Of a stretch of 64,000 bases of DNA, positions 9,203 to 18,306 are shown one piece after another. The translations under genes were made by a program, and so were the position numbers. Within the stretch, counting starts at the first letter, position 1; every line of letters starts with the position of its first letter. The notes below the pieces were generated by a model that saw only the letters and a list, made by a program, of their open reading frames with translations, ran no database searches and was not told where the DNA came from. The DNA comes from Phyllobacteriaceae bacterium. Its GTDB lineage: Bacteria; Pseudomonadota; Alphaproteobacteria; Rhizobiales; Rhizobiaceae. The stretch lies in NCBI GenBank assembly GCA_002708825.1, contig PAPF01000003.1, positions 1 to 64,000 on the forward strand. Direction: 5' to 3'.

Positions 9203-9631
9203 ATGGGAATCCGCTATCTACATACGATGGTCCGCGTGCTGGATCTGGAGGAAAGCATGGCCTTCTTTCGGCTTCTGGGGCTGGAGGAGGCGAAGCGCTT
9301 CGAAAGCGAACAAAGGCGCTTCACGCTGGTCTTCATGGCCCCCCCCGGCCAGCCCGAATGCCAGGTGGAACTGACCTACGACTGGGATGGCGATGCAGGC
9401 CTTCCGTCCGACAGCCGCCACTTCGGGCATCTGTCCTACGAGGTCGACGACATTCACGCCATTTGCGATCACCTTCAGGCAAATGGCGTTCTGATCAACC
9501 AACCACCGCGCGATGGCCGCAGGGCGTTTGTCCGCAGCCCCGACAACGTTACGATCGAGTTGATGCAGAAGGGAGCGGCTCTGACGCCAACGGAGCCGTG
9601 GACCAGCATGCCCGACACGGGCCATTGGTGA
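9203..9631 (+). CDS. VOC-superfamily protein, lactoylglutathione-lyase-like
   Basis: A 142-residue protein with the paired beta-alpha-beta-beta-beta modules of vicinal-oxygen-chelate enzymes. HTMVRVLDLEESMAFF at the N-terminus holds a candidate metal-binding His, FGHLSYEVDDIHAICDHL another, and VTIELMQKG the C-terminal Glu, as in glyoxalase I (GloA), which isomerises methylglyoxal-glutathione to lactoylglutathione. The length fits GloA. The C-terminal tail (about 20 residues) is longer than in typical GloA, so the substrate could differ. It stands alone. Confidence 0.8.
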   Translation: MGIRYLHTMVRVLDLEESMAFFRLLGLEEAKRFESEQRRFTLVFMAPPGQPECQVELTYDWDGDAGLPSDSRHFGHLSYEVDDIHAICDHLQANGVLINQPPRDGRRAFVRSPDNVTIELMQKGAALTPTEPWTSMPDTGHW

Positions 9632-10766
9632 GAGCGGAAGGGGCTAAGGTCCCTTCTATCTTTCGCTTGGGAGGGGTCTCCCTCACCACGACAAACCGGT
9701 CCCGAGACCGACTTGTTGGGAAGAGGACAAGCATCACGTGATGGCACCCAATCCTTCGGGGCATCTTGTCGGCCGTAAGGGCAAGACCATCAAATGCAGG
9801 TGTGGCAGCAACTCTGGCCTCCGGCACCAATAGGGGCGTGATGGAACAGTTTGACTGCCACACCCCCTTCGGGGCGAAATCCGGCGGCGAGGCTGGTCCT
9901 GCATGGTCTGCTTGTTCGGCGATCCTGAATGTCCAAATTGACCCACCAAACGCACTGGCGGCATGTTTCGGTATGCGCCAACGCGAGACATCGGGCCAAA
10001 AGGACATGGTGGGCAAGAGCAGTTACTCCGACGAGATCACTCGTGATGCGGCGGTGCGATTCGCCAAGAATGGCTATTTGTAAGAGAAGTCAAAGCGGCC
10101 ATCTGAGCCGCGATACGGGATCTGAATAGCATGTTTGTTCTGGCTCTGACCCGGCTTCGAGCGATCGGGTGCCGTACTTTTCAGATCGTCGGTCTTCAGC
10201 GGGCTGGCGATCAAATCGGTCGCTTGTCTCGCGTGGCCGCTAGGAGAGGTGCGTGACGGTCAGGCACAACCGGAGTGCCAGGCCGGCGAACAGTGATAGC
10301 TGACAGGAGCTACGGTCAGGACGAGCGGTTGTGATCATGTCGAGCGGGCTGCGTCGTCAGGTCACTTGGTCAGGTCACGTGCACCCCGCGGTTGCGGGAC
10401 CAAACAATATGGTTGAACACGTTCACGGCGCTGCGCCGCAAAGCTATCGTTCGCCAGAACATCGAAGCTAACGGGTTGGAAACCCCGCGAGAATCCTCAC
10501 AAGGGAACAGCCTGCGATATTGTGCTCTCGAAACAAGTTTTTCAAAATTTGGAAATTCTAGAAAAAATACGTGACAGTAGTAGCTGTAGCCGCTACTTCA
10601 CAGAAAGATGGTCGGAGATGGCTATCAGCCTGAACCTGACGTTGGCGCCTCACGAATTTGATGCAGTTCGATCGTTGTAACGAAGCATCGGAGCGGGTGT
10701 CGCGGCGACGGGTTGGCTCGTGCCCTATGGTTGTCGAAATGCGGCAGTGCAAACGAGGAGGATGGA
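9632..10766 (+). other. 1.1-kb region without a supported gene
   Basis: No frame in this stretch has a recognisable domain, and the open frames on both strands are short. Its base composition is patchy and it lies between unrelated genes, which suggests remnants of mobile or decayed DNA. The last 230 bp are AT-richer and hold a sequence motif repeated at 13904-13946, near the start of the hydroxylase gene. Confidence 0.4.
10535..10576. promoter_or_regulatory. Candidate GntR operator, copy 1
   Basis: The 42-bp segment contains AATTTGGAAATT, an A-rich tract and then GTGACA. A closely similar segment lies at 13904-13946, where the core is a clear dyad TTTCCAA-taat-TTGGAAA. Both copies flank the hydroxylase and GntR genes, so the repeat is a plausible binding site for that regulator. 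The assignment is inferred from the repetition. Confidence 0.45.
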
Positions 10767-12230
10767 TTGAATACCGCCAAGTCTGATGAGGAAAAATTCG
10801 ACGTTGCGATCGTCGGTTACGGCCCGGTCGGTGCCACGTTGGCGCATCTGCTGGGAATGTCCGGGCTGAGCGTCATCGTTCTTGAGCGTGAGGGAGCGGC
10901 GTACCACTTGCCGCGCGCCGTCCAGTTCGACGACGAGGTCATGCGCGTGTTCCAGACCATCGGGCTGGCCGAGCTGATCGGCGCGAAGACCCGCGTCAAC
11001 ACCAATGTGCACTTCGTCGATGCTGCCGGCAAGATGCTGATGGACTGGCCTCGACCTGGCGGCATCGGTCGCCATGGCTGGTACGGAAGCTACCGCTTCC
11101 ATCAACCGGAACTGGAAACCATTCTGCGCGACGGGCTGGCCCGCTATCCCAATGTCACGGTGCGGACACGCTGCGATGTCTTCATGGTTGAGGATCGGGG
11201 GGATTCTGTTCACCTGCGCTACGAGGACATGACCAACGGCCGCATTCACCGGATAGGTGCCGCGTTCGTGGTCGGCTGTGACGGCGCGCGCTCCTTGGTT
11301 CGACGGTTCATCGAGACCGATATGGAAGATCTCGGCTTCCATGAACGCTGGCTGGTGGTCGATGTGCTGCTCAAGGGTGAAAAACCCGAACTGGGCGACC
11401 ATTCGGTGCAGCATTGTGACCCGGCCCGCCCCATCACCTATATTCGCGGCACCGGCAACCGACGCCGGTGGGAGATCACGGTGCATCCGGACGAAGACAC
11501 CGCCCGCGCGACGACCCCGGAGTTCGTCTGGAACGTGCTCTCGCGCTGGGTGACTCCGGAGGAGGCAGAGATCGAGCGCGCGACCGTTTACATGTTCCAT
11601 TCGCTGATCGCGAATGACTGGCGGCGCGGGCGGTTGTTCGTGGCCGGCGATGCCGCTCACCAGACCCCGCCGTTCCTGGGGCAGGGGATGTGCGCGGGCA
11701 TACGCGATGTGGCCAATCTGAGCTGGAAACTCGAACGGGCCGTTCGCGACGGCGACGATACCTTGCTCGACAGCTACCAAAGCGAGCGTATTCCACACAC
11801 ACGGGAATACATTGAGACGGCCGTGCGGTTGGGGTGGCTGATCAATACCGAGGGCCCGGAGGCGGCCCTTGGCGCAGCCGAGCCCGGCCAGGACGGCGCT
11901 GCCACGATGGTAAAAGTCGGGCCACCCCTCGGTCCCGGGCTCGGGAATGGACCCCATGCTGGTCAGATCTTCGGCCAGCCGCTACTCGCCGATGGCCGGC
12001 GGCTGGACGATGCCGTGGGTTATGCACCGTGTCTCGTCGCCGAACCGTCGCTGCTCGAGGCGGTCGCGCTGCCCGAAGGACTTGTGGCGGTGTCGAGCGC
12101 CGATGCGCCCGAAGTCGTCGCGGAGTTGGAGCGTTTCGGCGCCGCGGCCGTCCTGGTGCGGCCGGACCGTTATGTTCTAGGCGCCGCCAACGATGCCGCC
12201 GGCCTGTCGGAATTGGTTGCCGCCATCTGA
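10767..12230 (+). CDS. FAD-dependent aromatic hydroxylase (MhpA/PheA-type)
   Basis: A class A flavoprotein monooxygenase of about 487 residues. The N-terminal Rossmann fold is DVAIVGYGPVGATLAHLL, the FAD/NADPH DG motif is VVGCDGARSLVRR, and the GD motif is RLFVAGDAAHQTPPFLGQGM. A thioredoxin-like C-terminal domain typical of phenol and 3-(3-hydroxyphenyl)propionate hydroxylases follows. Such enzymes hydroxylate a phenolic ring next to an existing hydroxyl before ring cleavage. TTG at 10767 is chosen as start because GAGGAGG lies at 10755-10761; a longer frame upstream lacks such a site. A GntR regulator follows 250 bp downstream. Confidence 0.88.
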   Translation: MNTAKSDEEKFDVAIVGYGPVGATLAHLLGMSGLSVIVLEREGAAYHLPRAVQFDDEVMRVFQTIGLAELIGAKTRVNTNVHFVDAAGKMLMDWPRPGGIGRHGWYGSYRFHQPELETILRDGLARYPNVTVRTRCDVFMVEDRGDSVHLRYEDMTNGRIHRIGAAFVVGCDGARSLVRRFIETDMEDLGFHERWLVVDVLLKGEKPELGDHSVQHCDPARPITYIRGTGNRRRWEITVHPDEDTARATTPEFVWNVLSRWVTPEEAEIERATVYMFHSLIANDWRRGRLFVAGDAAHQTPPFLGQGMCAGIRDVANLSWKLERAVRDGDDTLLDSYQSERIPHTREYIETAVRLGWLINTEGPEAALGAAEPGQDGAATMVKVGPPLGPGLGNGPHAGQIFGQPLLADGRRLDDAVGYAPCLVAEPSLLEAVALPEGLVAVSSADAPEVVAELERFGAAAVLVRPDRYVLGAANDAAGLSELVAAI

Positions 12231-12483
12231 AACCGGTGCGGTGCACGATCCGGACATGACCGGCCTCGTGCACCGCAAGCGTCGCCGTTTCCTCACTTGA
12301 TCGGCACGCGCCGGCCAACGCATAGTGAGCAGGCTCGAGAGCGTGATCTGCCGCATGAAACCTAAACGCGATACAGCTTGGAGACGGTGCGGACCTGTCC
12401 GGATTGGCAGGGCCGCTCCGAGGGGCTGATCCCAGGAAACGCGGGGCTTTCCCGGCCACGCAAACAAACAAGGATCGAATTGC

Positions 12484-13209
12484 ATGCCAGGCTCGCAAGT
12501 GGGCACCGAACAGTTCGTAGGTTCGGTGGAAGAACCAGCCCCGCGCACGTTGGCCGAAAGGGTGTATCGCCAGTTGCGCGTCGATATCGTTCTGGGCCGG
12601 ATCCCGCCCGGTACGCGGCTGCGTTCGGAGAAGCTGCGGCAAACCTATTCCATCGGCATCAGCCCGTTGCGTGAAGCGCTATTTCGTCTCGCTTCCGACG
12701 GACTTGTCGTGTCCAACGAGCAGAAAGGCTTCCAGGTCGCGCCAATAGATGCCAAGCACGTACGCGACACGATGGAAACTAGGATCGTCATCGAAACCAG
12801 CGCGCTGGAACGGGCTATCGAATTCGGGGATCTCTCGTGGGAGGCATCCATCGTCGCCTCCTATCACAAACTGACCAGCATCGACTCGCCCTCCGACACC
12901 GAGGACGGGGCCGAAACCTGGGCAAGATATCACCGTGATTTCCACATGAGCCTGATCGCCAGTTGCCGGTCGAGCTGGTTGATACATTTCGCCAACCTGC
13001 TGTTCGACCAGGCAGAACGGCACCGCATGATCGTCGTTCGTTTCCGGGACACCGTGCCGACCAAAAGAAGCGCGGCAACCGAACACGAACTCCTCGTCAA
13101 AGCCACGCTTGGGCGGAAAAAGAAAGAGGCCGTTAAGTTGCTGACCGGTCATTACCGCGAAACGGCAAATCATGTGATCGAGCTGATTGGGGTTCATTTC
13201 GGCGAGTGA
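12484..13209 (+). CDS. GntR-family regulator, FadR/FCD subfamily
   Basis: This 241-residue regulator has an N-terminal winged helix (LAERVYRQLRVDIVLGRIPP, then LRQTYSIGISPLREALFRL, about residues 23-75) and a helical FCD effector domain with likely metal-binding positions around HRDFHMSLI and TEHELL. FCD regulators usually sense small organic acids and repress the catabolic genes beside them. Likely targets are the hydroxylase upstream and the secreted hydrolase that was next to it before the Tn3 insertion. Two copies of a candidate operator flank the pair. Confidence 0.88.
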   Translation: MPGSQVGTEQFVGSVEEPAPRTLAERVYRQLRVDIVLGRIPPGTRLRSEKLRQTYSIGISPLREALFRLASDGLVVSNEQKGFQVAPIDAKHVRDTMETRIVIETSALERAIEFGDLSWEASIVASYHKLTSIDSPSDTEDGAETWARYHRDFHMSLIASCRSSWLIHFANLLFDQAERHRMIVVRFRDTVPTKRSAATEHELLVKATLGRKKKEAVKLLTGHYRETANHVIELIGVHFGE

Positions 13210-13953
13210 GTCAGGTTGGAATAGCTCCGACGATGTGACCAACCTTCGATCGCCTCAAACAGCCAAGGTACGTCTTCTGGGACCCACTTAGTGAGGCCAT
13301 CAGCAGGGCGATAATCCCGGTTCAATCGCGACGCAGCCGAGTAACTCGCTCGACCCTTCTTAGCGTCACAGCGGCGGTCACCCTTCCTAAACATACTTTC
13401 CGGCTTTCATTGTTGTGAGCGCACAGCCACGCGGTTGCGAACTGCTGGCCGCCGCCTGTCCGGGACGTCATGCCGCGCGGGTTGACGGGTCACCGCGCAA
13501 GCACAGCGGATCGGCACCTGCGAATCCGTCCGCATCTCATCAACCAGCGCCCCATTCCGGGCAAGCCCTAGAGCCTTTGCGTGCCGACGTCTTGAAGCAC
13601 TCCCTGTCGAACGAGAGTGCCGCGACGATTTTCATTTGTCGCTTGTTCCTCTGCTCCTGCGCCCCGGAGACGCTTCATTTCGGACGGCACCAAGACGGCC
13701 CATTTCTGCTTTCAATCGAAGACCATCCCCGAGCCTATCCCTGCCCTCATGTGTTTCCAATCCCCCTCCCGGCGAGGGGATTCTGTGCGGAAAACTGAAA
13801 CAAGAGCCGAACATACATCCTGGGGCACGTCACGCCGCGGCCCTACCCACTCTTGCTTGGCCTCAGTCGCGCGGACCCGAAACCCCGACGATCCCGGACG
13901 GAACAAACTTTCCAATAATTTGGAAATTTCAAAAAAAATATGTGACAAGGCGT
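13210..13953 (+). other. Intergenic region with candidate GntR operator copy 2
   Basis: Some 740 bp carry no gene I can support. At 13904-13946 lies the second copy of the 42-bp motif seen at 10535-10576, here with the clean dyad TTTCCAA-taat-TTGGAAA, an A tract and GTGACA. The Tn3 element begins 8 bp further on. Without the transposon this site would lie about 140 bp upstream of the secreted hydrolase gene. Confidence 0.5.
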
Positions 13954-14006
13954 AACAGGCCCGAGCGTGCATATTTGATCGTTTGATGGGACAAAAGGCG
14001 TACAAG

Positions 14007-14486
14007 CTATGCGCCTGAGCGCTGCAGGTACATGACGACGTTTTCGGCGGGGAACTTGAAGCTTCGGCCATCGGAGACGCGCTCTGCGCTGATCGGATAT
14101 TTTGGCCTGTTTGGATTGATGGCGACGATGCGGAAGAGTTCATCCTTCGATCGGAAGGTGCGGCCGTGATCCTCGGGCTCCAGGCCAAAATGAGGCGCGA
14201 GCACCTCGAACAGGGCCTTCTCTGGTGAGTAGATCTCGCCGCTCTCTTGCGGGATGCCGACGCGGAAGCTGATCTCGAAGCTATGGCGCAGATCGATATC
14301 CGAGAGATCCCCGCCTTCGACCGTCAGCCCGTGGGTTTCTGCCACGGCGAGGCAGGCCTTCATCATGTCCCGGCGCAGCCGGTCGCAAAGCTCAGGGGTC
14401 AGGTTGCGTGGTGGTGGGACCTTGGCCCCTGTTTGCACAGGCACCTTGGGCGCTGAAGGCTGTCGCTTGCGTGGGGGCTTTTTCAT
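14007..14486 (-). CDS. Tn3 passenger protein of unknown function
   Basis: A 159-residue protein of unknown function. The first 25 residues are rich in Lys, Pro and Arg, suggesting a disordered basic tail. The rest is mixed alpha/beta with no catalytic motif I recognise; FEISFRVGIPQESGEIYSPE and GRTFRSKDELFRIVAINPN are distinctive stretches. It is transcribed with tnpR, overlapping its stop by 4 bp (ATGA), so it is probably an integral accessory gene of this transposon lineage. Confidence 0.7.
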   Translation of the reverse strand: MKKPPRKRQPSAPKVPVQTGAKVPPPRNLTPELCDRLRRDMMKACLAVAETHGLTVEGGDLSDIDLRHSFEISFRVGIPQESGEIYSPEKALFEVLAPHFGLEPEDHGRTFRSKDELFRIVAINPNRPKYPISAERVSDGRSFKFPAENVVMYLQRSGA

Positions 14487-15076
14487 GCAGTCCGCCCCTC
14501 TACGATATCGTTGCCCGTCAGCATTTCAGCCTTTGCTTTATAGACAGTACCGCGCGAGATCCCCATTTCGCGGGCAATTTCCGTTGGAGAGAGGCCTGCA
14601 CCAAGCTTGGCCTGAATGGTGGCCATGTCGATCTTGGGTGGGCGACCGCGATAGACCCCTTTGCGTTTCGCGGCCTTGATCCCTTCAGCCTGCCGCTCGC
14701 GGCGGAGATTGGTTTCAAACTCCGCAAAGACGCCAAGCATGTCGAAGAACGCTTTGCCCGTCGCCGTGGAGGTATCCACGGGCTGCTCGGTGGCCGCCAG
14801 ATGCGCGCCCTTTTCTTTCAGCCGCGCAACGATGGTCTGAAGATCCTGCATTGAGCGGGCAAGCCGGTCGATCCGCGTCACCACCAGGGTTTCGCCTGGG
14901 TGAATAAAGTCGAGGATGGTTTTCAATTCAGGGCGGCCTTCAAGCGTCGCGCCACTGCGCTGTTCTTGGCGCACCATCCCACATCCTGCGGCTGTCAGCG
15001 CCTCAATTTGGGCATCGAGGTTCTGATCGACGGTCGATGTTCGGGCATAGCCGATTTTGGGGCTCGATCTGTTCAT
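14483..15076 (-). CDS. tnpR: Serine resolvase/recombinase TnpR
   Basis: A 197-residue serine recombinase that resolves the cointegrates formed by Tn3 transposition. The N-terminal catalytic domain starts IGYARTSTVDQNLDAQIEAL with the nucleophilic Ser, and continues with VTRIDRLARSMQDL, the conserved Arg/Asp cluster. The C-terminal helix-turn-helix (GLSPTEIAREMGISRGTVYK) binds res. The length is typical of small resolvases. It lies between its own res-like region and the passenger gene, divergent in function but not in orientation from tnpA. Confidence 0.93.
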   Translation of the reverse strand: MNRSSPKIGYARTSTVDQNLDAQIEALTAAGCGMVRQEQRSGATLEGRPELKTILDFIHPGETLVVTRIDRLARSMQDLQTIVARLKEKGAHLAATEQPVDTSTATGKAFFDMLGVFAEFETNLRRERQAEGIKAAKRKGVYRGRPPKIDMATIQAKLGAGLSPTEIAREMGISRGTVYKAKAEMLTGNDIVEGRTA

Positions 15077-15099
15077 TTTGGGTGTGCCTCTGACATGAT

Positions 15100-15191
15100 G
15101 TGTTCACTATCTCGAAACAGACCCAAAGTGAACACGCAAATCGCATGTTCCGGTGTTTATGCGCGCCGTCATTATGGGTATACCCATAATG
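15100..15191. promoter_or_regulatory. Candidate res site with two dyads
   Basis: The gap between tnpR and tnpA holds an inverted repeat GTGTTCACT (15100-15108) / AGTGAACAC (15127-15135), and a perfect 22-bp palindrome at 15170-15191 centred on GGTATACC. Dyads of this kind in the intergenic space upstream of tnpR are the expected resolvase-binding subsites. The palindrome lies four bases from the tnpA stop codon. Confidence 0.6.
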
Positions 15192-15195
15192 CGCG

Positions 15196-18123
15196 TCAAG
15201 CCGCCATGCGTTCGTAGTCAATCCGAGTGGACAGGTCGATGTCGTAGCGGCCATAGGGAGTGATGTGCGCGTAGATCAGCGGGGTCAGGCCGCGATAATC
15301 CTCAGGCGACAGTCGGTCTTGCCAGTTCGGGTCCGACAGGACCGACTGGACCATGCGCGTGTTCACATAGACCATCGACGCTTGGACCAGTTGCAGCGCC
15401 AGGGCGGAGATCTCCTGGTCGGCGATGCGGTTCGAGGCGATCTCACCGCCCTTGCCGAAGAACACGAACCCGTTCGCGCTGTTCCAGTTCTCGACGACGT
15501 TCAGGCCGTCGTGGATTTCCCGGCGAAGGGCTTCCGACCGCAGATATCGGCACAGGAAGATCGACTTGATGGCACGACCCAGTTCGGCCAGCGCTTTGTA
15601 GGTCGGGTGCATCACGTCGGTCCGGGCGAACCGGCGCAGGATCGCCTCGGGGTCGGCGGTGCCATGTTGCATGGCGGCGGCGTATTTGACCATCTCGTCA
15701 TATTGCTGCTCGATCTCGGCCCAATCGACCACGTTCGACAAGATCGGCGCCAGGTTCGGCAGGCGCGCCCGCATGCCCGCAGCGGGAAGAACCAGCTTTT
15801 GGCGGGCAATCGCTTTCAGACGTGGTGCCAATTCGAATCCAAGCAGATGGCAGAACGCGAACCCGACAGCGGTCTGACCATGGCTGTCGACGTATTGGCG
15901 CTGGATTTCCATGTCGGTGCAATGGCGGAGCACGCCCTCGATCATCGCCGCGACCTCGGAGGAGGAACACCTTTTGAGCTGCGAATAGATACATGTCGCC
16001 TGACGCTCGACGTGCCAATAGATCATCACGCCACGCCCGCCATAGCGCGCATGCCACTCCGTCATCAGGTTGCGATCCCAGGCGCCGAACTTGGTGGAAT
16101 CCGAACCACAAGCAGTACCCGCCTCGCCCCAGATCACCGGATTGCGGACCCTCAGTGTCGCGTTGGCCACGCGTGCCGCAGCGGCACGCAGCGTGTTCGG
16201 GTCGATATAGCGGCGGTGGATATGGAGCAGTTCGTCATAGCTGATGTCGCCGACACCGGCGGCGACGCGTTTGATCCCGGCATTGGTCCCTGCGGCATAG
16301 AGCGCCAGCAGCAACCGCCGGTCCCGGTCCGCACGCGGCAGGGCTTCGCGGCTGGCTGAGGTCTCGAAGCAGTCCAGAAACCCCGTGTCCAGGGCCGTCT
16401 CCTTGAGGACATCGAGCAGGCCAGTCATCGGCCAGACGCGTTCGACCTCTCTCTTGAGAGCTCCCAGCCCCGGTGGTTCAGGCGCCGGTGCGAAGGGCGT
16501 GATCCTGATCCGGTTCTCTCCGGATGTTCGCAGCCGGACATGGCCATTTTCCGGCAGGGCCCGGTTCAGAAGGTGGAGTTCGCGCGTTAGCTCATCACGC
16601 ACCTGCGCGACAAACGCACCGGCATCCAGGGAGAGGCCAAGACCCTGATAATATGTGTCCCTCCGCACCTCGAAATCGGCGGGCAGATCATCATCGGGGT
16701 TGCGGTAGCGGTCGGCGCCATCGACCCAGATTTCCTTCGCGCGCACCCGCTCACGCAACTGCGCCAGGACACAGAGTTCAAAGGAAATCACATTGAGACG
16801 GCCGGCCGCATCGATGACGCCCTCGCGCCATTTGGCGGGAACTGACCCCTCAGGGGCCAGATCGGTAGGCACGACCCGCCGTCCATCCTGTTGCCATCGC
16901 TGAATCAAGTCGAGCGCGTCCAGGATCGGGCGCCAGCTTGCATTGTTCGATCGGAATTGCAGCACAGCCAGAAGCGGTGGCACCATCCGGCGGTAGTGGC
17001 TGGCATAGGAGCCACGCATCACCGTCTGAATGCGGCCGTCAAGCGTGCCCTTGGCCCGATCTTCCTCGATCACGGCCTTCAACCTGGCCACGCTCGCGAC
17101 GGGATAAATGACCTCGAGCACCCGACCCTCGGGGTCATCCACCGCGGCAATGGCCATATCGACAAGCAGGCGTTCCTTGCCATGAACTCGCTCGATGTCC
17201 CGCGCGATCGCCCCCACCACCCGGCGGCGCGACCGCGTCTGCATCCGGTGGATGATTTCAAGCAGCAGGTCGATCAACGCGTCGATCATCCCCGCACGGC
17301 GGTGCATGAGATGGAGCGCGAAGAACCCCAGACGCCGCGTGTCGCCATGGCGGCGCATCTCGGCCGCGGTCTCACCATCGACCCGCCGGGACAGGCGCTG
17401 AACCAAAGCGGGATCGACACTTGCCATGGCGTCGAACGGCAGACCGAGCGTGTTCACGAATGCCAATCGCGTCGCCGCCGCCAGGATGCTCTCAAGCGTG
17501 GCGGCACCCGCATCCGCTTTCAAGCTCAGAAACCCCGTGGCGCATTTGGGATCGGCCAGGCTGGCCTCCAGTTTCCCGCGTGTCTCACCGGACAGGCTAT
17601 CGGCAATCTTCGCGAGAAGGTTTTCAACGGCATCATGCCGAGCCCCGCGCACAAGCCGCTCCATGATCTTGTCGGACGGCACGAAATATCCCCGCGCACG
17701 GCTCTTGCGATACCCGAGTTCGACCTGGTTCTCGATCTTCCCGAAAGCCCCCTGAAACATCTCGGCCAGTTCGTCCCGCAACGCCTGCCGGTCCCGATCC
17801 GTGGCGCGCCGAATACCCAAATGCCGAAGGATCGCCGCCCGGTGCCTACGCGCAGTCACGTGACCGTATTCGAAATCCCGCGTTTCCGGTGCAGCAACCC
17901 CCAACTGCTCGGCCAGGTATCGCAAGACATCGGCCTGGATATCGCCCGGCCGGGATGGAAAGCGCGACCGCTCTCGGAAAAAGCAAAGCTGAAACGCAAA
18001 CCAAACCCGACCAGAACGATTGACCCCCTCAATCAAACCGATGTCATCAAAGGACAGGCTCCAAACCTCGACAAATGACCGTTCCAATTTTCTGTCCCCC
18101 GCTTCCAAAGCGGCGACAGCCAA
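15196..18123 (-). CDS. tnpA: Tn3-family transposase TnpA
   Basis: A transposase of about 975 residues, the usual length for Tn3. The catalytic acids can be placed in [28 protein letters not shown] and the C-terminal [15 protein letters not shown] region. The N-terminal part matches the DNA-binding and scaffolding domains of the family ([16 protein letters not shown]). The start is uncertain because the reading frame is open to a TTG at 18123 near the terminal repeat. The gene is uninterrupted, and with tnpR and both ends present the element may be functional. Confidence 0.94.
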   Translation of the reverse strand: MAVAALEAGDRKLERSFVEVWSLSFDDIGLIEGVNRSGRVWFAFQLCFFRERSRFPSRPGDIQADVLRYLAEQLGVAAPETRDFEYGHVTARRHRAAILRHLGIRRATDRDRQALRDELAEMFQGAFGKIENQVELGYRKSRARGYFVPSDKIMERLVRGARHDAVENLLAKIADSLSGETRGKLEASLADPKCATGFLSLKADAGAATLESILAAATRLAFVNTLGLPFDAMASVDPALVQRLSRRVDGETAAEMRRHGDTRRLGFFALHLMHRRAGMIDALIDLLLEIIHRMQTRSRRRVVGAIARDIERVHGKERLLVDMAIAAVDDPEGRVLEVIYPVASVARLKAVIEEDRAKGTLDGRIQTVMRGSYASHYRRMVPPLLAVLQFRSNNASWRPILDALDLIQRWQQDGRRVVPTDLAPEGSVPAKWREGVIDAAGRLNVISFELCVLAQLRERVRAKEIWVDGADRYRNPDDDLPADFEVRRDTYYQGLGLSLDAGAFVAQVRDELTRELHLLNRALPENGHVRLRTSGENRIRITPFAPAPEPPGLGALKREVERVWPMTGLLDVLKETALDTGFLDCFETSASREALPRADRDRRLLLALYAAGTNAGIKRVAAGVGDISYDELLHIHRRYIDPNTLRAAAARVANATLRVRNPVIWGEAGTACGSDSTKFGAWDRNLMTEWHARYGGRGVMIYWHVERQATCIYSQLKRCSSSEVAAMIEGVLRHCTDMEIQRQYVDSHGQTAVGFAFCHLLGFELAPRLKAIARQKLVLPAAGMRARLPNLAPILSNVVDWAEIEQQYDEMVKYAAAMQHGTADPEAILRRFARTDVMHPTYKALAELGRAIKSIFLCRYLRSEALRREIHDGLNVVENWNSANGFVFFGKGGEIASNRIADQEISALALQLVQASMVYVNTRMVQSVLSDPNWQDRLSPEDYRGLTPLIYAHITPYGRYDIDLSTRIDYERMAA

Positions 18124-18306
18124 CCGCGATCAAACACAACCGTCAACAGCCAAAACGTTCTCCAATTGTTCCTTCAAATGATCAAATATGCACGCTCGGG
18201 CCTGTTGGGCCTTGACACGAATAAAATTAGCTATCTAACTCACGTGAGACGTGTGGAGGAACATGATGCTCGCACGCAGAAGGCATTTCGACTCGGGAGG
18301 AAGAAG

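Larger units (their letters stand above)
13954..18206 (-). mobile_element. Tn3-family transposon with terminal inverted repeats
   Basis: The ends 13954-13994 and 18166-18206 match over 41 bp with three mismatches; both begin AACAGGCCCGAGCGTGCATA. Between them are tnpA, a serine resolvase tnpR, a res-like region and one passenger gene. Weak similarity continues about 12 bp outward (CAAGGC on both sides), so the exact ends are uncertain. No 5-bp target duplication was found at these boundaries. It separates a GntR-type operator from the hydrolase gene on the right. Confidence 0.9.

Noticed and set aside
10725-11957. 410-residue minus-strand frame opposite the hydroxylase
   Set aside because: No recognisable domain, and it lies entirely within a well-supported gene.
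16891-18078. 395-residue open frame opposite tnpA
   Set aside because: Shadow of the Tn3 transposase; the same applies to the 15265-16359 frame.
18166-18306. Longer N-terminus for the secreted hydrolase
   Set aside because: It would start inside the Tn3 terminal repeat and put 47 residues before a good signal peptide and ribosome-binding site.
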